Below, piece after piece: positions 24,439 through 37,249 of a stretch of DNA of 64,000 bases (position 1 is its first letter; each line of letters starts with the position of its first letter). The position numbers and the translations under genes were made by a program. The stretch spans positions 496,001 to 560,000 of the forward strand of contig NZ_JBBUTH010000004.1 of NCBI RefSeq assembly GCF_038066595.1. The letters run 5' to 3'. The stretch comes from Pseudaquabacterium inlustre. Lineage in GTDB: Bacteria; Pseudomonadota; Gammaproteobacteria; Burkholderiales; Burkholderiaceae_C. The notes under the pieces are model-generated. The model saw only the letters and a program-made list of their open reading frames with translations, ran no database searches and was not told the origin of the DNA.

Positions 24439-27400
24439 ATGTGGATCACCCGTGTGTCGATCGCGAACCCGGTGTTCGCGACCATGGTGATGGTGGCGCT
24501 GTGCGTGCTGGGGATGTTCTCCTACGCCCGCCTGGGCGTGGAGCAGATGCCCGACATCTCGCTGCCGGGCGCCTTCATCCAACTGCAGTACCCCGGCGCC
24601 AGCCCCGAGGCGGTGGAGCGCGAGGTCACCAAGCCGATCGAGGAGGCCATCAACAGCGTGGCCGGCGTCAAGCGCGTGGTGTCGCGCAGCTACGAGGGCC
24701 GCAGCGAGACCAACGTCGAGTTCAACCTGTCCACCGACATGGGCCGCGCGATGCAGGACCTGCGCGACCGCATGTCGGCGGTGCAGAGCACGCTGCCCAA
24801 GGACGCCAAGGCGCCCACCATCGCGCGCTACAACAACGACAACAACCAGCCTGTGGTGGTGCTGGCGCTGCTGAGCAAGACCCGCAGCGCGCGCGAGCTG
24901 TCGCTGATGGCCGACCAGCAGGTGCAAAAGCGCCTGCAGCGCGTGGAAGGCGTGGCGCGGCTGGAGGTCTCGGGCCTGACCGAGCGCGAGGTGCGCATCG
25001 ACCTCGACCCGGTGCGCCTGCGTGCATACGGCATCACGCCGGCCGAGGTGGCCACCGCGCTGCGCGAGGCCAATGCCGACCAACCGGTGGGCCTGCTGAG
25101 CGACCGCACCACCGACGCCATCCTGCGCGTGGAGGGCCGGGTGCGTGACCCGCGCCAGTTCGAGCAGGTGGTGGTGGCGCACCGCAACGGGCTGGCGCTG
25201 CGCCTGTCCGACCTGGGGCAGCTGGTCGAGCGCGAGAAGGAGCCGGACTCGGTGGCGCGCATCAACGGCCAGCGCGCGGTCACGTTCAACGTCTTCAAGC
25301 AGCAGGACACCAACATCGTGGTCGCCGGCGACGCCGTGAAGGCGGCGATGGACGAGTTGCGCAAGGGCCTGCCGCCCGACGTGGAGCTGCGCCTGATCTA
25401 TGCCAACAGCGACTGGGTGAAGAAGAGCCTGGAGGGCCTGAAGCGCACGCTGGTGGAGGGCGCGCTGCTCACCGTGGCCATCGTGTTCCTGTTCCTGCAC
25501 TCGTGGCGCAGCACCATCATCACCGGGCTGACGCTGCCGATCGCGGTGATCTCCAGCTTCATCGCGGTGTACGCCTTCGGCTTCACGCTGAACTTCATGA
25601 CGATGATGGCGCTGAGCCTGTGCATCGGCCTGCTGATCGACGATGCCATCGTGGTGCGCGAGAACATCGTGCGCCACGTGGGCATGGGCAAGGACCACCA
25701 CAGCGCCGCGCGCGACGGCACCGAGGAGATCGGCCTGGCGGTGATGGCCACCACCTTCGCCATCTGCGCGGTGTTCGTGCCGGTGGCCTTCATGGGCGGC
25801 GTGATCGGCAAGTTCTTCTTCCCCTTCGGCATCACCGTGGCCGTGGCGGTGATGGTCAGCCTGTTCGTCAGCTTCACGCTCGACCCCATGCTCAGCAGCG
25901 TGTGGCGCGATCCGCCGTCGGCGCGCATGAAGCACTGGCCGGTCATCGGCCACCTGATCCGCGGCACCGATCGCATGATGGACGGCCTGCATGCGGTGTA
26001 CGACCGGCTGATCCGCTGGGCCTTCTCGGCGCGCCGCTGGCGTCTGCCGTTCCCGGTCTACGGCCGCGGCTTCGATGCGCAGAACCGGCGCGACAAGGCC
26101 AGCCGGCGCCGGCTGCGGCTGGCCACCATCACGCCGCGCGGCGTGGTGATGGGCGTGGGCGTGCTGTCCTTCGCTGGCGCCATCGGCCTGGCGCCGCTGG
26201 TGGGCAGCGAGTTCATCCCCGAGGTGGACCAGGGCTTCACCCAGCTGGCGCTGCGCATGCCCGAAGGCTCCAGCCTGGAGCGCGGCGACGCCAAGGTGCG
26301 CCAGGTGGAAGAGATCGTGCTGGCCATGCCCGAGGTGCAGTCGCTGTCCACCTGGGTGGGCGGTGCCGGCCAGCGCAACCAGGCCTGGCTGAACATCGCA
26401 CTGAAGGACCGCAAGGAGCGCGAACGCAGCCAGAAGCAGGTGGAGGAGGCCATCCGCGCCCAGGTGGCGCAGGTGCCGGGCGTGGAGTCGGCACTCGGCT
26501 TCAACCGGCCGATCTACGTGGCCATCCTGGGCAGTGACCCCGAGGGCCTGGCCAAGGTGGCCACCGACTTCGCCGACAAGGTCAAGAAGATTCCCGGCAC
26601 GGTGGACGTGGAGGTGTCGGTGCGCCCCGGCATCCCGGCCTACGCGGTGCGGCTGAAGCCGGCTGCCGTGCGCGAGCTGGGGCTCACCGCGCCGCAGCTG
26701 GCGTCCAGCCTGCGGGCCTACGTGAACGGCGAGACCGCAACGTACTGGACCACGCCCGACGGCAACCAGGTGGACGTGGTGCTGCGCCTGAACCAGAGCC
26801 AGCGCGAGCGGGTGGAGCAGCTGCGCAGCCTGCCGGTGGCCTTCGCCAAGGACGGCACGCCGATCGCGCTGGACTCGGTGGCCACCATCGAGCCGGTGTT
26901 CAACCCCGAGATCATCCGCCGCCAGAACCTGCAGCGCCGCGAGGCGGTGTTCGCCGGCGTGCAGGGCCGCAGCTCGGGCGACGTGGGCAACGACGTGCAG
27001 AAGCTGGTGAAGGAGACCCAGCTGCCGCCGGGCTACAGCTTCGACGTGGGCGGCCAGACCAAGGAGCAGGAAGAGGCCTTCGCCGGCATGCTGGGCGCCA
27101 TGGGCCTGGCGGTGATCTTCATCTACATCGTGCTGGCCAGCCAGTTCGGCAGCTTCCTGCAGCCCATCGCCATCATGGCCAGCCTGCCGCTGAGCCTGAT
27201 CGGCGTGATGCTGGCGCTGCTGCTGTGGCGCAGCACGCTGAACGTGTTCTCGATGATCGGCCTGGTGATGTTGATGGGCCTGGTGACCAAGAACGCCATC
27301 CTGCTGGTCGACTTCGCCAACCATGCGCGCAAGGCCGGGGCCACCGTCACCGAGGCGCTGCTGCAGGCCGGCAACACGCGCATGCGGCCGATCATGATGA

Positions 27401-27666
27401 CCACCTTCGCGATGGTGTTCGGCATGCTGCCGCTGGCGCTGGCGCTCGATGAGGGGGGCGAGCTGCAGGCGCCGATGGGCCGAGCCATTATCGGCGGCGT
27501 GATCACCAGCACGCTGCTCACGCTGGTGGTGGTGCCGGTGCTCTACAGCTACCTGGTGCGCGAGCGCCGGCCGGGCACCGCGCCGGCGGGCCAGCCGGCG
27601 CCCGCGGCCGATGGCGGCCTGCCCGGCGGGGTGCTGCCACCGCTGGCCGCCGCCGACCGCGAGTGA
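24439..27666 (+). CDS. RND efflux permease (HAE1-like inner-membrane pump)
   Basis: 1075 residues with AGGAG before ATG 24439. Starts with the classical WITRVSIANPVFATMVMVAL helix. Two large porter loops are each followed by a block of hydrophobic helices. The TM4 proton-relay acidic pair is in GLLIDDAIVVREN (about residue 395). Repeat-half signatures appear later (VMLMGLVTKNAILLVDFAN). Length and sequence fit tripartite drug or small-molecule pumps rather than the heavy-metal CusA type. The substrate cannot be told. Followed by a gene with its own sigma-28-like promoter, so the operon probably ends here. Confidence 0.95.
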   Translation: MWITRVSIANPVFATMVMVALCVLGMFSYARLGVEQMPDISLPGAFIQLQYPGASPEAVEREVTKPIEEAINSVAGVKRVVSRSYEGRSETNVEFNLSTDMGRAMQDLRDRMSAVQSTLPKDAKAPTIARYNNDNNQPVVVLALLSKTRSARELSLMADQQVQKRLQRVEGVARLEVSGLTEREVRIDLDPVRLRAYGITPAEVATALREANADQPVGLLSDRTTDAILRVEGRVRDPRQFEQVVVAHRNGLALRLSDLGQLVEREKEPDSVARINGQRAVTFNVFKQQDTNIVVAGDAVKAAMDELRKGLPPDVELRLIYANSDWVKKSLEGLKRTLVEGALLTVAIVFLFLHSWRSTIITGLTLPIAVISSFIAVYAFGFTLNFMTMMALSLCIGLLIDDAIVVRENIVRHVGMGKDHHSAARDGTEEIGLAVMATTFAICAVFVPVAFMGGVIGKFFFPFGITVAVAVMVSLFVSFTLDPMLSSVWRDPPSARMKHWPVIGHLIRGTDRMMDGLHAVYDRLIRWAFSARRWRLPFPVYGRGFDAQNRRDKASRRRLRLATITPRGVVMGVGVLSFAGAIGLAPLVGSEFIPEVDQGFTQLALRMPEGSSLERGDAKVRQVEEIVLAMPEVQSLSTWVGGAGQRNQAWLNIALKDRKERERSQKQVEEAIRAQVAQVPGVESALGFNRPIYVAILGSDPEGLAKVATDFADKVKKIPGTVDVEVSVRPGIPAYAVRLKPAAVRELGLTAPQLASSLRAYVNGETATYWTTPDGNQVDVVLRLNQSQRERVEQLRSLPVAFAKDGTPIALDSVATIEPVFNPEIIRRQNLQRREAVFAGVQGRSSGDVGNDVQKLVKETQLPPGYSFDVGGQTKEQEEAFAGMLGAMGLAVIFIYIVLASQFGSFLQPIAIMASLPLSLIGVMLALLLWRSTLNVFSMIGLVMLMGLVTKNAILLVDFANHARKAGATVTEALLQAGNTRMRPIMMTTFAMVFGMLPLALALDEGGELQAPMGRAIIGGVITSTLLTLVVVPVLYSYLVRERRPGTAPAGQPAPAADGGLPGGVLPPLAAADRE

Positions 27667-27680
27667 GCCGCAGGCAGGCC

Positions 27681-27707
27681 TCAAGTCGGCCACGGCCAGG
27701 CCGATAA
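27681..27707 (+). promoter_or_regulatory. Sigma-28 (FliA)-type promoter of the GGDEF-EAL gene
   Basis: TCAAGTCG (27681-27688), exactly 11 bases, then a perfect GCCGATAA (27700-27707). It is the best of three such sites in the window and shares CTCAAG with the site at 18505. Transcription would begin near 27714, so the coding start must be downstream, at 27782. Confidence 0.75.
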
Positions 27708-27781
27708 CGCGATCATGCCGCCCCGCGGGCGGCGTGTCGCCGGGGCAGTGTTCCAGCCCGGATCTCGGACGGAACCTGCCC

Positions 27782-29806
27782 ATGCTCGCCAAGATTCGAC
27801 GACAGGACCGCCGCTGGCTGCTGGGCTGGCTGGCCGCCATGCTGGTGGCGCTGGCCGCCGCCGCCGGTGCCGTGCACGTGGCCACGCAGCGCCACCTGGC
27901 GAGTGATGCCGAGCACGAGGCGCTGCACTACGCGCAGACCCTGGTCAAGGCCGTGCCGGGCCTGCCCGACTTCCTGGCCGGTGGCGCCACCGAGGCCACC
28001 ACCTTCACCGACCTGCGCCGCCTGCGCCATCTGGGCGACGTCTTCCGCTTCAAGCTCTTCGACCGCGAGGGCCGGCTCATGCTGGTGTCCGACCAGCTGG
28101 CCGGCGCGGCGCCGCTGGCGGGCCCGGTCGAGCGGGTGGGCAGTGACCAGGGCGTGACGGTCGAGCAGGCCGTGCGCCTGCTGAACGACGGGCGCAGCAT
28201 CGTCGAACTGCAGCACGGCGCGGGCCGTGCCGACCGGCCGGCGGTGTACGCCGAGGCCTATGTGCCGGTGGTGGTGGGTGGCCGCACGGTGGGCGTGGTG
28301 GAGGTCTATGTCGACCAGACCGATCGCGCGCACCGCGCCCGCGAGGCCTTCGTGCAGGTGGCGCTGGCGCTGGCGGCGGTGGTGCTGGCGCTGGGCGGCC
28401 TGGGGCTGGCGCACTGGCTGTCACGCCAGCGGCAGCAGCGCGCGGCCGAGGCGCGCATGCGCTACCTGGCGCGCCACGACGGCCTGTCGGGTCTGGACAA
28501 CCGCGCCAGCTTCAACGAAGCGCTGGCCGGGGCGGTCGATGCCAGCCGCCGGCAGGGGCCCGGCTTCGCGGTGCTGTGCCTGGACCTCGACCGCTTCAAG
28601 GAGGTGAACGACACCCTGGGTCATGCCGCCGGCGACGAGGTGCTGCGCCAGGCGGCCGATCGGCTGCGCCGCCTGGTGCGCCCCGACGACCTGGTGGCCC
28701 GGCTGGGGGGCGACGAATTCGCGGTGCTGCAGCGCCAGGTGCCCACGGCCGCCACCGCGGCCCAGCTGGGCGAGCGCATCGTGGCCGAACTGTCGGCGCC
28801 CTATGCGTGGAACGGCCAGACCGTGCGCTGCGGCGCCAGCGTGGGGGCCACGCTGTCGGGCCAGCCGGCGCCCGAGCCCGACCTGCTGCTGCACCAGGCC
28901 GACCTGGCGCTGTACCGGGCCAAGACCGCGGGCCGGGGCTGCTTCAGCTTCTACGACGCGGCACTGGACGCCGAGGTGCGCAGCCGCCATGCGCTGGTGC
29001 GCGATCTGCGCGAGGCCGCCGAGCGCGGCACGATGGCGCTGCACTACCAGCCGCTGTATGCGATCGACGGCCACACGCTGGTGGGCTACGAGGCGCTGAT
29101 GCGCTGGATGCACCCCACGCGCGGCCCGGTGCCGCCGTCGGAGTTCATCCCGCTGGCCGAAGAGACCGGCCTGATTGGCACCCTGGGCGCCTGGGCCCTG
29201 CGCCGCGCCTGCCGCGATGCCGCGCGCTGGCCCGGCGCGCTGTCGGTGGCGGTGAACCTGTCGCCCGCGCAGTTCGAGACCGGCGACCTGCCGGCCACGG
29301 TGGCCGCCGCCCTGGCCGCGGCGGGCCTGCCGGCGCAGCGCCTGGAGCTGGAGATCACCGAGTCGCTGCTGATGCGCCATCCCGATCACGCGCTGGCCAC
29401 GCTGCGCCAGCTGGCCGAGATGGGCGTGCGCATCGCGATGGACGACTTCGGCACCGGGTACTCGAGCCTGGCCTACCTGTGGCGCTTCCCGTTCGACAAG
29501 GTCAAGATCGACCGCGCCTTCACCCACGGCCTGGGCCAGGACCCCAAGGTCAACCTGATCGTCGGCGCCATCGTCACGCTGGCGCATGCGCTGAAGATCC
29601 GCGTCAACGCCGAGGGCGTGGAGACCGCCGAGCAGATGGCGGCGCTGCAGCACCACGGGTGCGACGAACTGCAGGGCTTCATGCTGGGCCGGCCGGTGCC
29701 CGACACCTCGCTGGCCCACGCGGCGCAAGTGACCGACACGGCGCAAGTGACCGACACGGTGGACGCGTCCACGGCCCGCACGCGCGAGGGCGCCACGGCG
29801 GCCTGA
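27782..29806 (+). CDS. Membrane GGDEF-EAL protein (diguanylate cyclase / c-di-GMP phosphodiesterase)
   Basis: 674 residues from ATG at 27782, the first start after the predicted promoter. TM1 is about residues 13-35. A periplasmic region (36-185) contains FRFKLFDREGRLMLVSDQ, of PAS/Cache type. TM2 is about 190-215. The GGDEF domain has an intact GGDEF at 309-313 and an inhibitory-site RPDD at 300-303, five residues before it, so it looks able to make and sense c-di-GMP. The EAL domain has EAL at 437-439, plus ITESLL, DDFGTGYSS and KIDRAF, so it also looks able to hydrolyse. Which activity dominates is unknown. Likely a motility/sessility switch in the flagellar regulon. Confidence 0.95.
   Translation: MLAKIRRQDRRWLLGWLAAMLVALAAAAGAVHVATQRHLASDAEHEALHYAQTLVKAVPGLPDFLAGGATEATTFTDLRRLRHLGDVFRFKLFDREGRLMLVSDQLAGAAPLAGPVERVGSDQGVTVEQAVRLLNDGRSIVELQHGAGRADRPAVYAEAYVPVVVGGRTVGVVEVYVDQTDRAHRAREAFVQVALALAAVVLALGGLGLAHWLSRQRQQRAAEARMRYLARHDGLSGLDNRASFNEALAGAVDASRRQGPGFAVLCLDLDRFKEVNDTLGHAAGDEVLRQAADRLRRLVRPDDLVARLGGDEFAVLQRQVPTAATAAQLGERIVAELSAPYAWNGQTVRCGASVGATLSGQPAPEPDLLLHQADLALYRAKTAGRGCFSFYDAALDAEVRSRHALVRDLREAAERGTMALHYQPLYAIDGHTLVGYEALMRWMHPTRGPVPPSEFIPLAEETGLIGTLGAWALRRACRDAARWPGALSVAVNLSPAQFETGDLPATVAAALAAAGLPAQRLELEITESLLMRHPDHALATLRQLAEMGVRIAMDDFGTGYSSLAYLWRFPFDKVKIDRAFTHGLGQDPKVNLIVGAIVTLAHALKIRVNAEGVETAEQMAALQHHGCDELQGFMLGRPVPDTSLAHAAQVTDTAQVTDTVDASTARTREGATAA
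29723..29758 (+). repeat. Perfect tandem duplication of 18 bp in the GGDEF-EAL gene
   Basis: The 18-bp unit GCGCAAGTGACCGACACG occurs twice without a gap (29723-29740, 29741-29758). It keeps frame and repeats AQVTDT in the C-terminal tail after the EAL domain. A likely slippage or variable-number site of little effect on the enzyme. Confidence 0.9.
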
Positions 29807-29828
29807 GGCCGCGTGCGGCCTCAGGCCG
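29799..29828. terminator. Symmetric hairpin containing both convergent stop codons
   Basis: A perfect 14-bp stem with a GT loop (left arm CGGCCTGAGGCCGC at 29799-29812, right arm 29815-29828). The TGA of the GGDEF-EAL gene (29804-29806) lies in one arm and that of the convergent receptor gene (29823-29821) in the other. There is no T tract. It is probably a bidirectional terminator or an mRNA 3'-end stabiliser. Confidence 0.6.
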
Positions 29829-32166
29829 GCACCGACTCGTGCCGGTAGACGCCGCAGCCCACCACCTGGCGCGCGTCCAGCGGCAGCACGTACGAGGCCT
29901 TGGGCTGCACCGCGCCGGTCTGCGGGTTGACGATGTCGTACTCGACCCAGCCGCCGCCCTCGGGCACGGCCCAGATGTCGGCGACGAACCGGTCGCCGTC
30001 GATGCCGGGGATCTCGTGCACGCGCTTGCCCTCGTTCTCGGGCTTGGCGCCGTGCAGCACGTAGCGGCCTTCGCGGTCGATGACCCAGACGTAGAGGTCG
30101 CGGTCGACGAAGCCCTGCTCGGCCGAATGCAGCGCCGCTGCCGCGCCCGAGAGGCCCTGGCTCTTGATCAGGGCCAGCGCGCGCGTCACCAGGCTGCGGG
30201 CCTCGTCGGCGCTGCCCTGGCGCAGGCGGATCGACGCCACCGCGCCCGACAGGCGCTGCGCGCGGTCGACCAGCTCGTGCGAGGCCACGGTGGACACGTC
30301 CACCATCGCCGCGTTCTCGCGCGTGATCTCGTCCAGCGCATTGACGCTGGCCGACATCTCCTTCAGGTCGGCGCTCTGGCGCGTGCTGGCGGCGGCGATC
30401 TCGCGCAGCGCCAGCGACACCTCGCGCACGCCGCCGACCAGCGACTCCAGCGCGTCGCCCACCTGGCGGGTGCGCGCCACCGAGGCGTCGACCTGCTCGG
30501 TGGAGCGGGCGATCAGCGTGCGCACCTCGCCGGCCGCGGCGGCCGAGCGCTGCGCCAGGCTGCGCACCTCGGCGGCCACCACCGCGAAGCCGCGGCCGGC
30601 CTCACCGGCGCGCGCCGCTTCCACGGCGGCATTCAACGCCAGGATGTTGGTCTGGAAGGCGATGCCGTCGATGGTGCCGATGATCTCGCCCACGCGGCGC
30701 GAGCCGGCCTCCAGGTCGGCCATCGAGCCCACGGCCTGGTGCATGGCCTGGCCGCCGTCCTCGGCCTGCTGGCGCAGGCGATCGGTCAGCTCGCTGAGGT
30801 GGTTGGCCGACTGCGCGTTCATCGCCACGGCCTCGCTGAGCTGGCCCACGGTGGACACGGCCTGGCGCAGGCTGGCGGCCTGGGCGTCGGTGCGGATGGC
30901 CAGCATCTGGCTGCTGTTCGACACCTGCTCGCCCGACATGCCCACGCGCACCGCGCTGCTGCGGATCTCGGCCACCATGGCCGATAGGCGGTTGTTCATG
31001 CGCTCGACCATGCTGCCGATCTGGCTCAGCTCGTCGCCGCCGCGGATCTCGATGTGGTGCGACAGGTCGCCCTCGGCCACCTTGTCCACGCCGGCATGCA
31101 GCGCGCGCAGCGCGCCGTGGAAGCTGACGTAGAAGGCCAGCGCCAGATAGGCGGTCAGCGCGATGCCCAGGCCGGCGATGCCCAGGTGCAGGAAGGTGCT
31201 GCGCCACAGGCCGGCCTCGCGCGTGGCCAGGGCGTGCTGCAGCGCGGCCATGGCCTGCGTGTTCAGCGCGCGGGTGTTGCCGATGGCCACCGTGGCCGCG
31301 TCGAAGAACGGGCCGGGCTCGCCCTCGATGGCCTCGGCGCCGAACACCTTGCGCAGGCGCTCGGCCAGGGCCTGCGACTCGTCGCGCGCGGCGGCCCAGC
31401 TCTCGGGGGCGGCATGCCCGGTGCGTGACAGCGCGCCGATGCTGAAGGCCACGTCGTCGAGCTGGCGGCGCAGCGTGTCGGCGCGGCCGATCAGCGTGGC
31501 CCGCTCGCCCGCGCCGGCATCGCCGCGCGCCAGCACGGCCGCGCCCTGGCCGCGGGCGGTGGCCAGGGCCTCCAGCCAGGGCACCATGCGCTGCACGCTC
31601 AGGTCCATCAGGTAGTAGCTGGCGGCTTCGGGGTCGAGCAGCAGGCCCGAGCGCTCGCCCACGTGCAGCACGGCCTGGCGCAGCAGTTCCACCTGGGTGC
31701 CGTACTGCGCGAACAGCACGTCGCGCCGGCCTTCGCCGGGCTTCTCGGCCAGCGCACGCGCGGCGTCGCGGGCCTGGGTCCACTGTGCGGGCAGGTCGAA
31801 GCCGCCGCTTTCGGCGTGGGTCTGGTCAACGCGTGCCAGCGCCTCGGTCAGGGCACGGGCCGCATCGGGCAGGCGGCCGCGCGCCGCGGCATCGCCCGAC
31901 AGCGCGCGCATGTTCAGGTCACGCAGGGTCTGCATCGCCGTGACCGCCTCGATCAGTGTGGCCACCACCCGCGCCCCCGACCGCTCGAGCTGCACCACGG
32001 CCAGGTCGGCCGCGGCGCGCTGGCTGGTGGCCAGCAGCGTGACCAGCATCGGCACCGCCAGCAGCAGCCCCATCAAACCCATCTTCACGGGGATGTTCAG
32101 GCGACGCATCAGCTTCACGCCGGGTCGCAGAGGGGACATTCGCCAACGCTGGGCGCTCGAGGTCAT
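29821..32166 (-). CDS. Membrane chemoreceptor with C-terminal Cache-like domain, downstream of sdaA
   Basis: 781 residues with CGGAG before ATG 32166. TM1 is about 28-48 (GLMGLLLAVPMLVTLL). The periplasmic domain carries LLLDPEAASYYLMDL, and TM2 is about 325-350. HAMP and a canonical signalling tip follow (FQTNILALNAAVEAARAG). Residues about 650-781 contain DRDLYVWVIDREGRYVLHG, HEIPGIDGDRF, GGWVEYDIVNPQTG and VVGCGVYR, again a Cache_2-like block on the cytoplasmic side. It is a paralogue of the receptor at 20674-23058. It lies 127 bases after sdaA on the same strand, so it may be transcribed with the glycine/serine genes and sense a related metabolite (inference). Confidence 0.9.
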   Translation of the reverse strand: MTSSAQRWRMSPLRPGVKLMRRLNIPVKMGLMGLLLAVPMLVTLLATSQRAAADLAVVQLERSGARVVATLIEAVTAMQTLRDLNMRALSGDAAARGRLPDAARALTEALARVDQTHAESGGFDLPAQWTQARDAARALAEKPGEGRRDVLFAQYGTQVELLRQAVLHVGERSGLLLDPEAASYYLMDLSVQRMVPWLEALATARGQGAAVLARGDAGAGERATLIGRADTLRRQLDDVAFSIGALSRTGHAAPESWAAARDESQALAERLRKVFGAEAIEGEPGPFFDAATVAIGNTRALNTQAMAALQHALATREAGLWRSTFLHLGIAGLGIALTAYLALAFYVSFHGALRALHAGVDKVAEGDLSHHIEIRGGDELSQIGSMVERMNNRLSAMVAEIRSSAVRVGMSGEQVSNSSQMLAIRTDAQAASLRQAVSTVGQLSEAVAMNAQSANHLSELTDRLRQQAEDGGQAMHQAVGSMADLEAGSRRVGEIIGTIDGIAFQTNILALNAAVEAARAGEAGRGFAVVAAEVRSLAQRSAAAAGEVRTLIARSTEQVDASVARTRQVGDALESLVGGVREVSLALREIAAASTRQSADLKEMSASVNALDEITRENAAMVDVSTVASHELVDRAQRLSGAVASIRLRQGSADEARSLVTRALALIKSQGLSGAAAALHSAEQGFVDRDLYVWVIDREGRYVLHGAKPENEGKRVHEIPGIDGDRFVADIWAVPEGGGWVEYDIVNPQTGAVQPKASYVLPLDARQVVGCGVYRHESVPA

Positions 32167-32293
32167 GGCCAGTCTCCGGAGGTCGGGCAGACGCCGGCCG
32201 CACGGCGGCCCAGCATCCCGGCCATTCTGGGCAGCCGCAGGGGCGCTCGATCGACCGAACTGGCGGTCTGGGCGGGGGCTTTTCGCGCCCCGA

Positions 32294-33685
<1,392 letters not shown>

Positions 33686-33715
33686 GGGCAGCGTGCTCGC
33701 GGTGGGGTCAGCGGG

Positions 33716-36646
<2,931 letters not shown>

Positions 36647-36661
36647 CGGATCACCTCGGGG

Positions 36662-36814
36662 CGGGCAGGGCGGTCGGGCAGGGCGGTCAGACAGGCGGTC
36701 GGGCCGGCGTTCAGGCATGCGGCGGCGCGGCTCGGCGCGCATCCGGTCGGAACGGCGCCGTTCACGGCTTCGGCAGGGTGGGGCGGCGCCGCGGGCGGAT
36801 GCGGCGCCGCGGGC
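36662..36814. repeat. Short tandem and direct repeats between gcvH and gcvP
   Basis: A 13-bp unit GGGCAGGGCGGTC is repeated twice head to tail (36663-36675, 36676-36688), with a degenerate third copy to about 36700. Nearer gcvH a 14-bp unit GCGGCGCCGCGGGC occurs at 36783-36796 and 36801-36814. The 169-base gap contains no gene. Confidence 0.7.
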
Positions 36815-36815
36815 T

Positions 36816-37190
36816 TCACAGCGTCTTGAGCAGCGCGTCGTAGGCCGGCGCGTCCATCAGTTCGTCGAACTGGGCCATGTTGCCCACGCGCACCTTGAAG
36901 AACCAGCCTTCGCCCAGCGGGTCGCGGTTGGCCAGGGCCGGGTCGGCGCGCAGCGCCTCGTTGACCTCGACCACCTCGCCGTCCACCGGCATGTAGATGT
37001 CGGCCGCGGCCTTCACCGACTCGACCACGCCCGACACCTCGCCGCGGTTGTAGCTGCGGCCCACCTCGGGCAGATCGACGAAGACCACGTCGCCCAGCGC
37101 ATCCTGCGCATGCAGCGTGATGCCGACGACGGCGGCCTCATGGTCCTCGATGTTGATCCATTCGTGCTCGGGGGTGAACTTGGTGGTCAT
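36816..37190 (-). CDS. gcvH: Glycine cleavage system H protein
   Basis: 124 residues of the lipoyl-carrier fold. Lys60 in VESVKAAADIY is the lipoylation site. FTPEHEWINIEDHEAAVVGIT and the final LMDAPAYDALL are family hallmarks. It shuttles the aminomethyl group from GcvP to GcvT. It lies between gcvT (59 bases upstream) and gcvP. A very long open frame continues upstream through gcvT and the riboswitch, but only because of the base composition. Confidence 0.97.
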   Translation of the reverse strand: MTTKFTPEHEWINIEDHEAAVVGITLHAQDALGDVVFVDLPEVGRSYNRGEVSGVVESVKAAADIYMPVDGEVVEVNEALRADPALANRDPLGEGWFFKVRVGNMAQFDELMDAPAYDALLKTL

Positions 37191-37249
37191 GTGCGCGCTC
37201 TCGTGGGGCGGTGGGTGGAACGAAGAAAGGGGAAAACGGACGACGCGGC

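Noticed and set aside
20209..27885. A minus-strand open frame of over 2500 codons opposite the receptor and RND genes
   Set aside because: It is Arg/His/Ala/Gly-rich with no domain features and mirrors the codon bias of well-defined plus-strand genes; it is an artefact of high G+C.
32167..32293. A sigma-28 promoter for the receptor gene after sdaA
   Set aside because: The closest -10-like string on the minus strand, GTCGATCG, matches at few positions and has no TCAAG-type partner 11 bases upstream.
32270..32293. Rho-independent terminator between sdaA and the receptor gene
   Set aside because: A GGGGC/GCCCC hairpin is present just after the sdaA stop, but no T run follows on the minus strand, so I did not call it a terminator.
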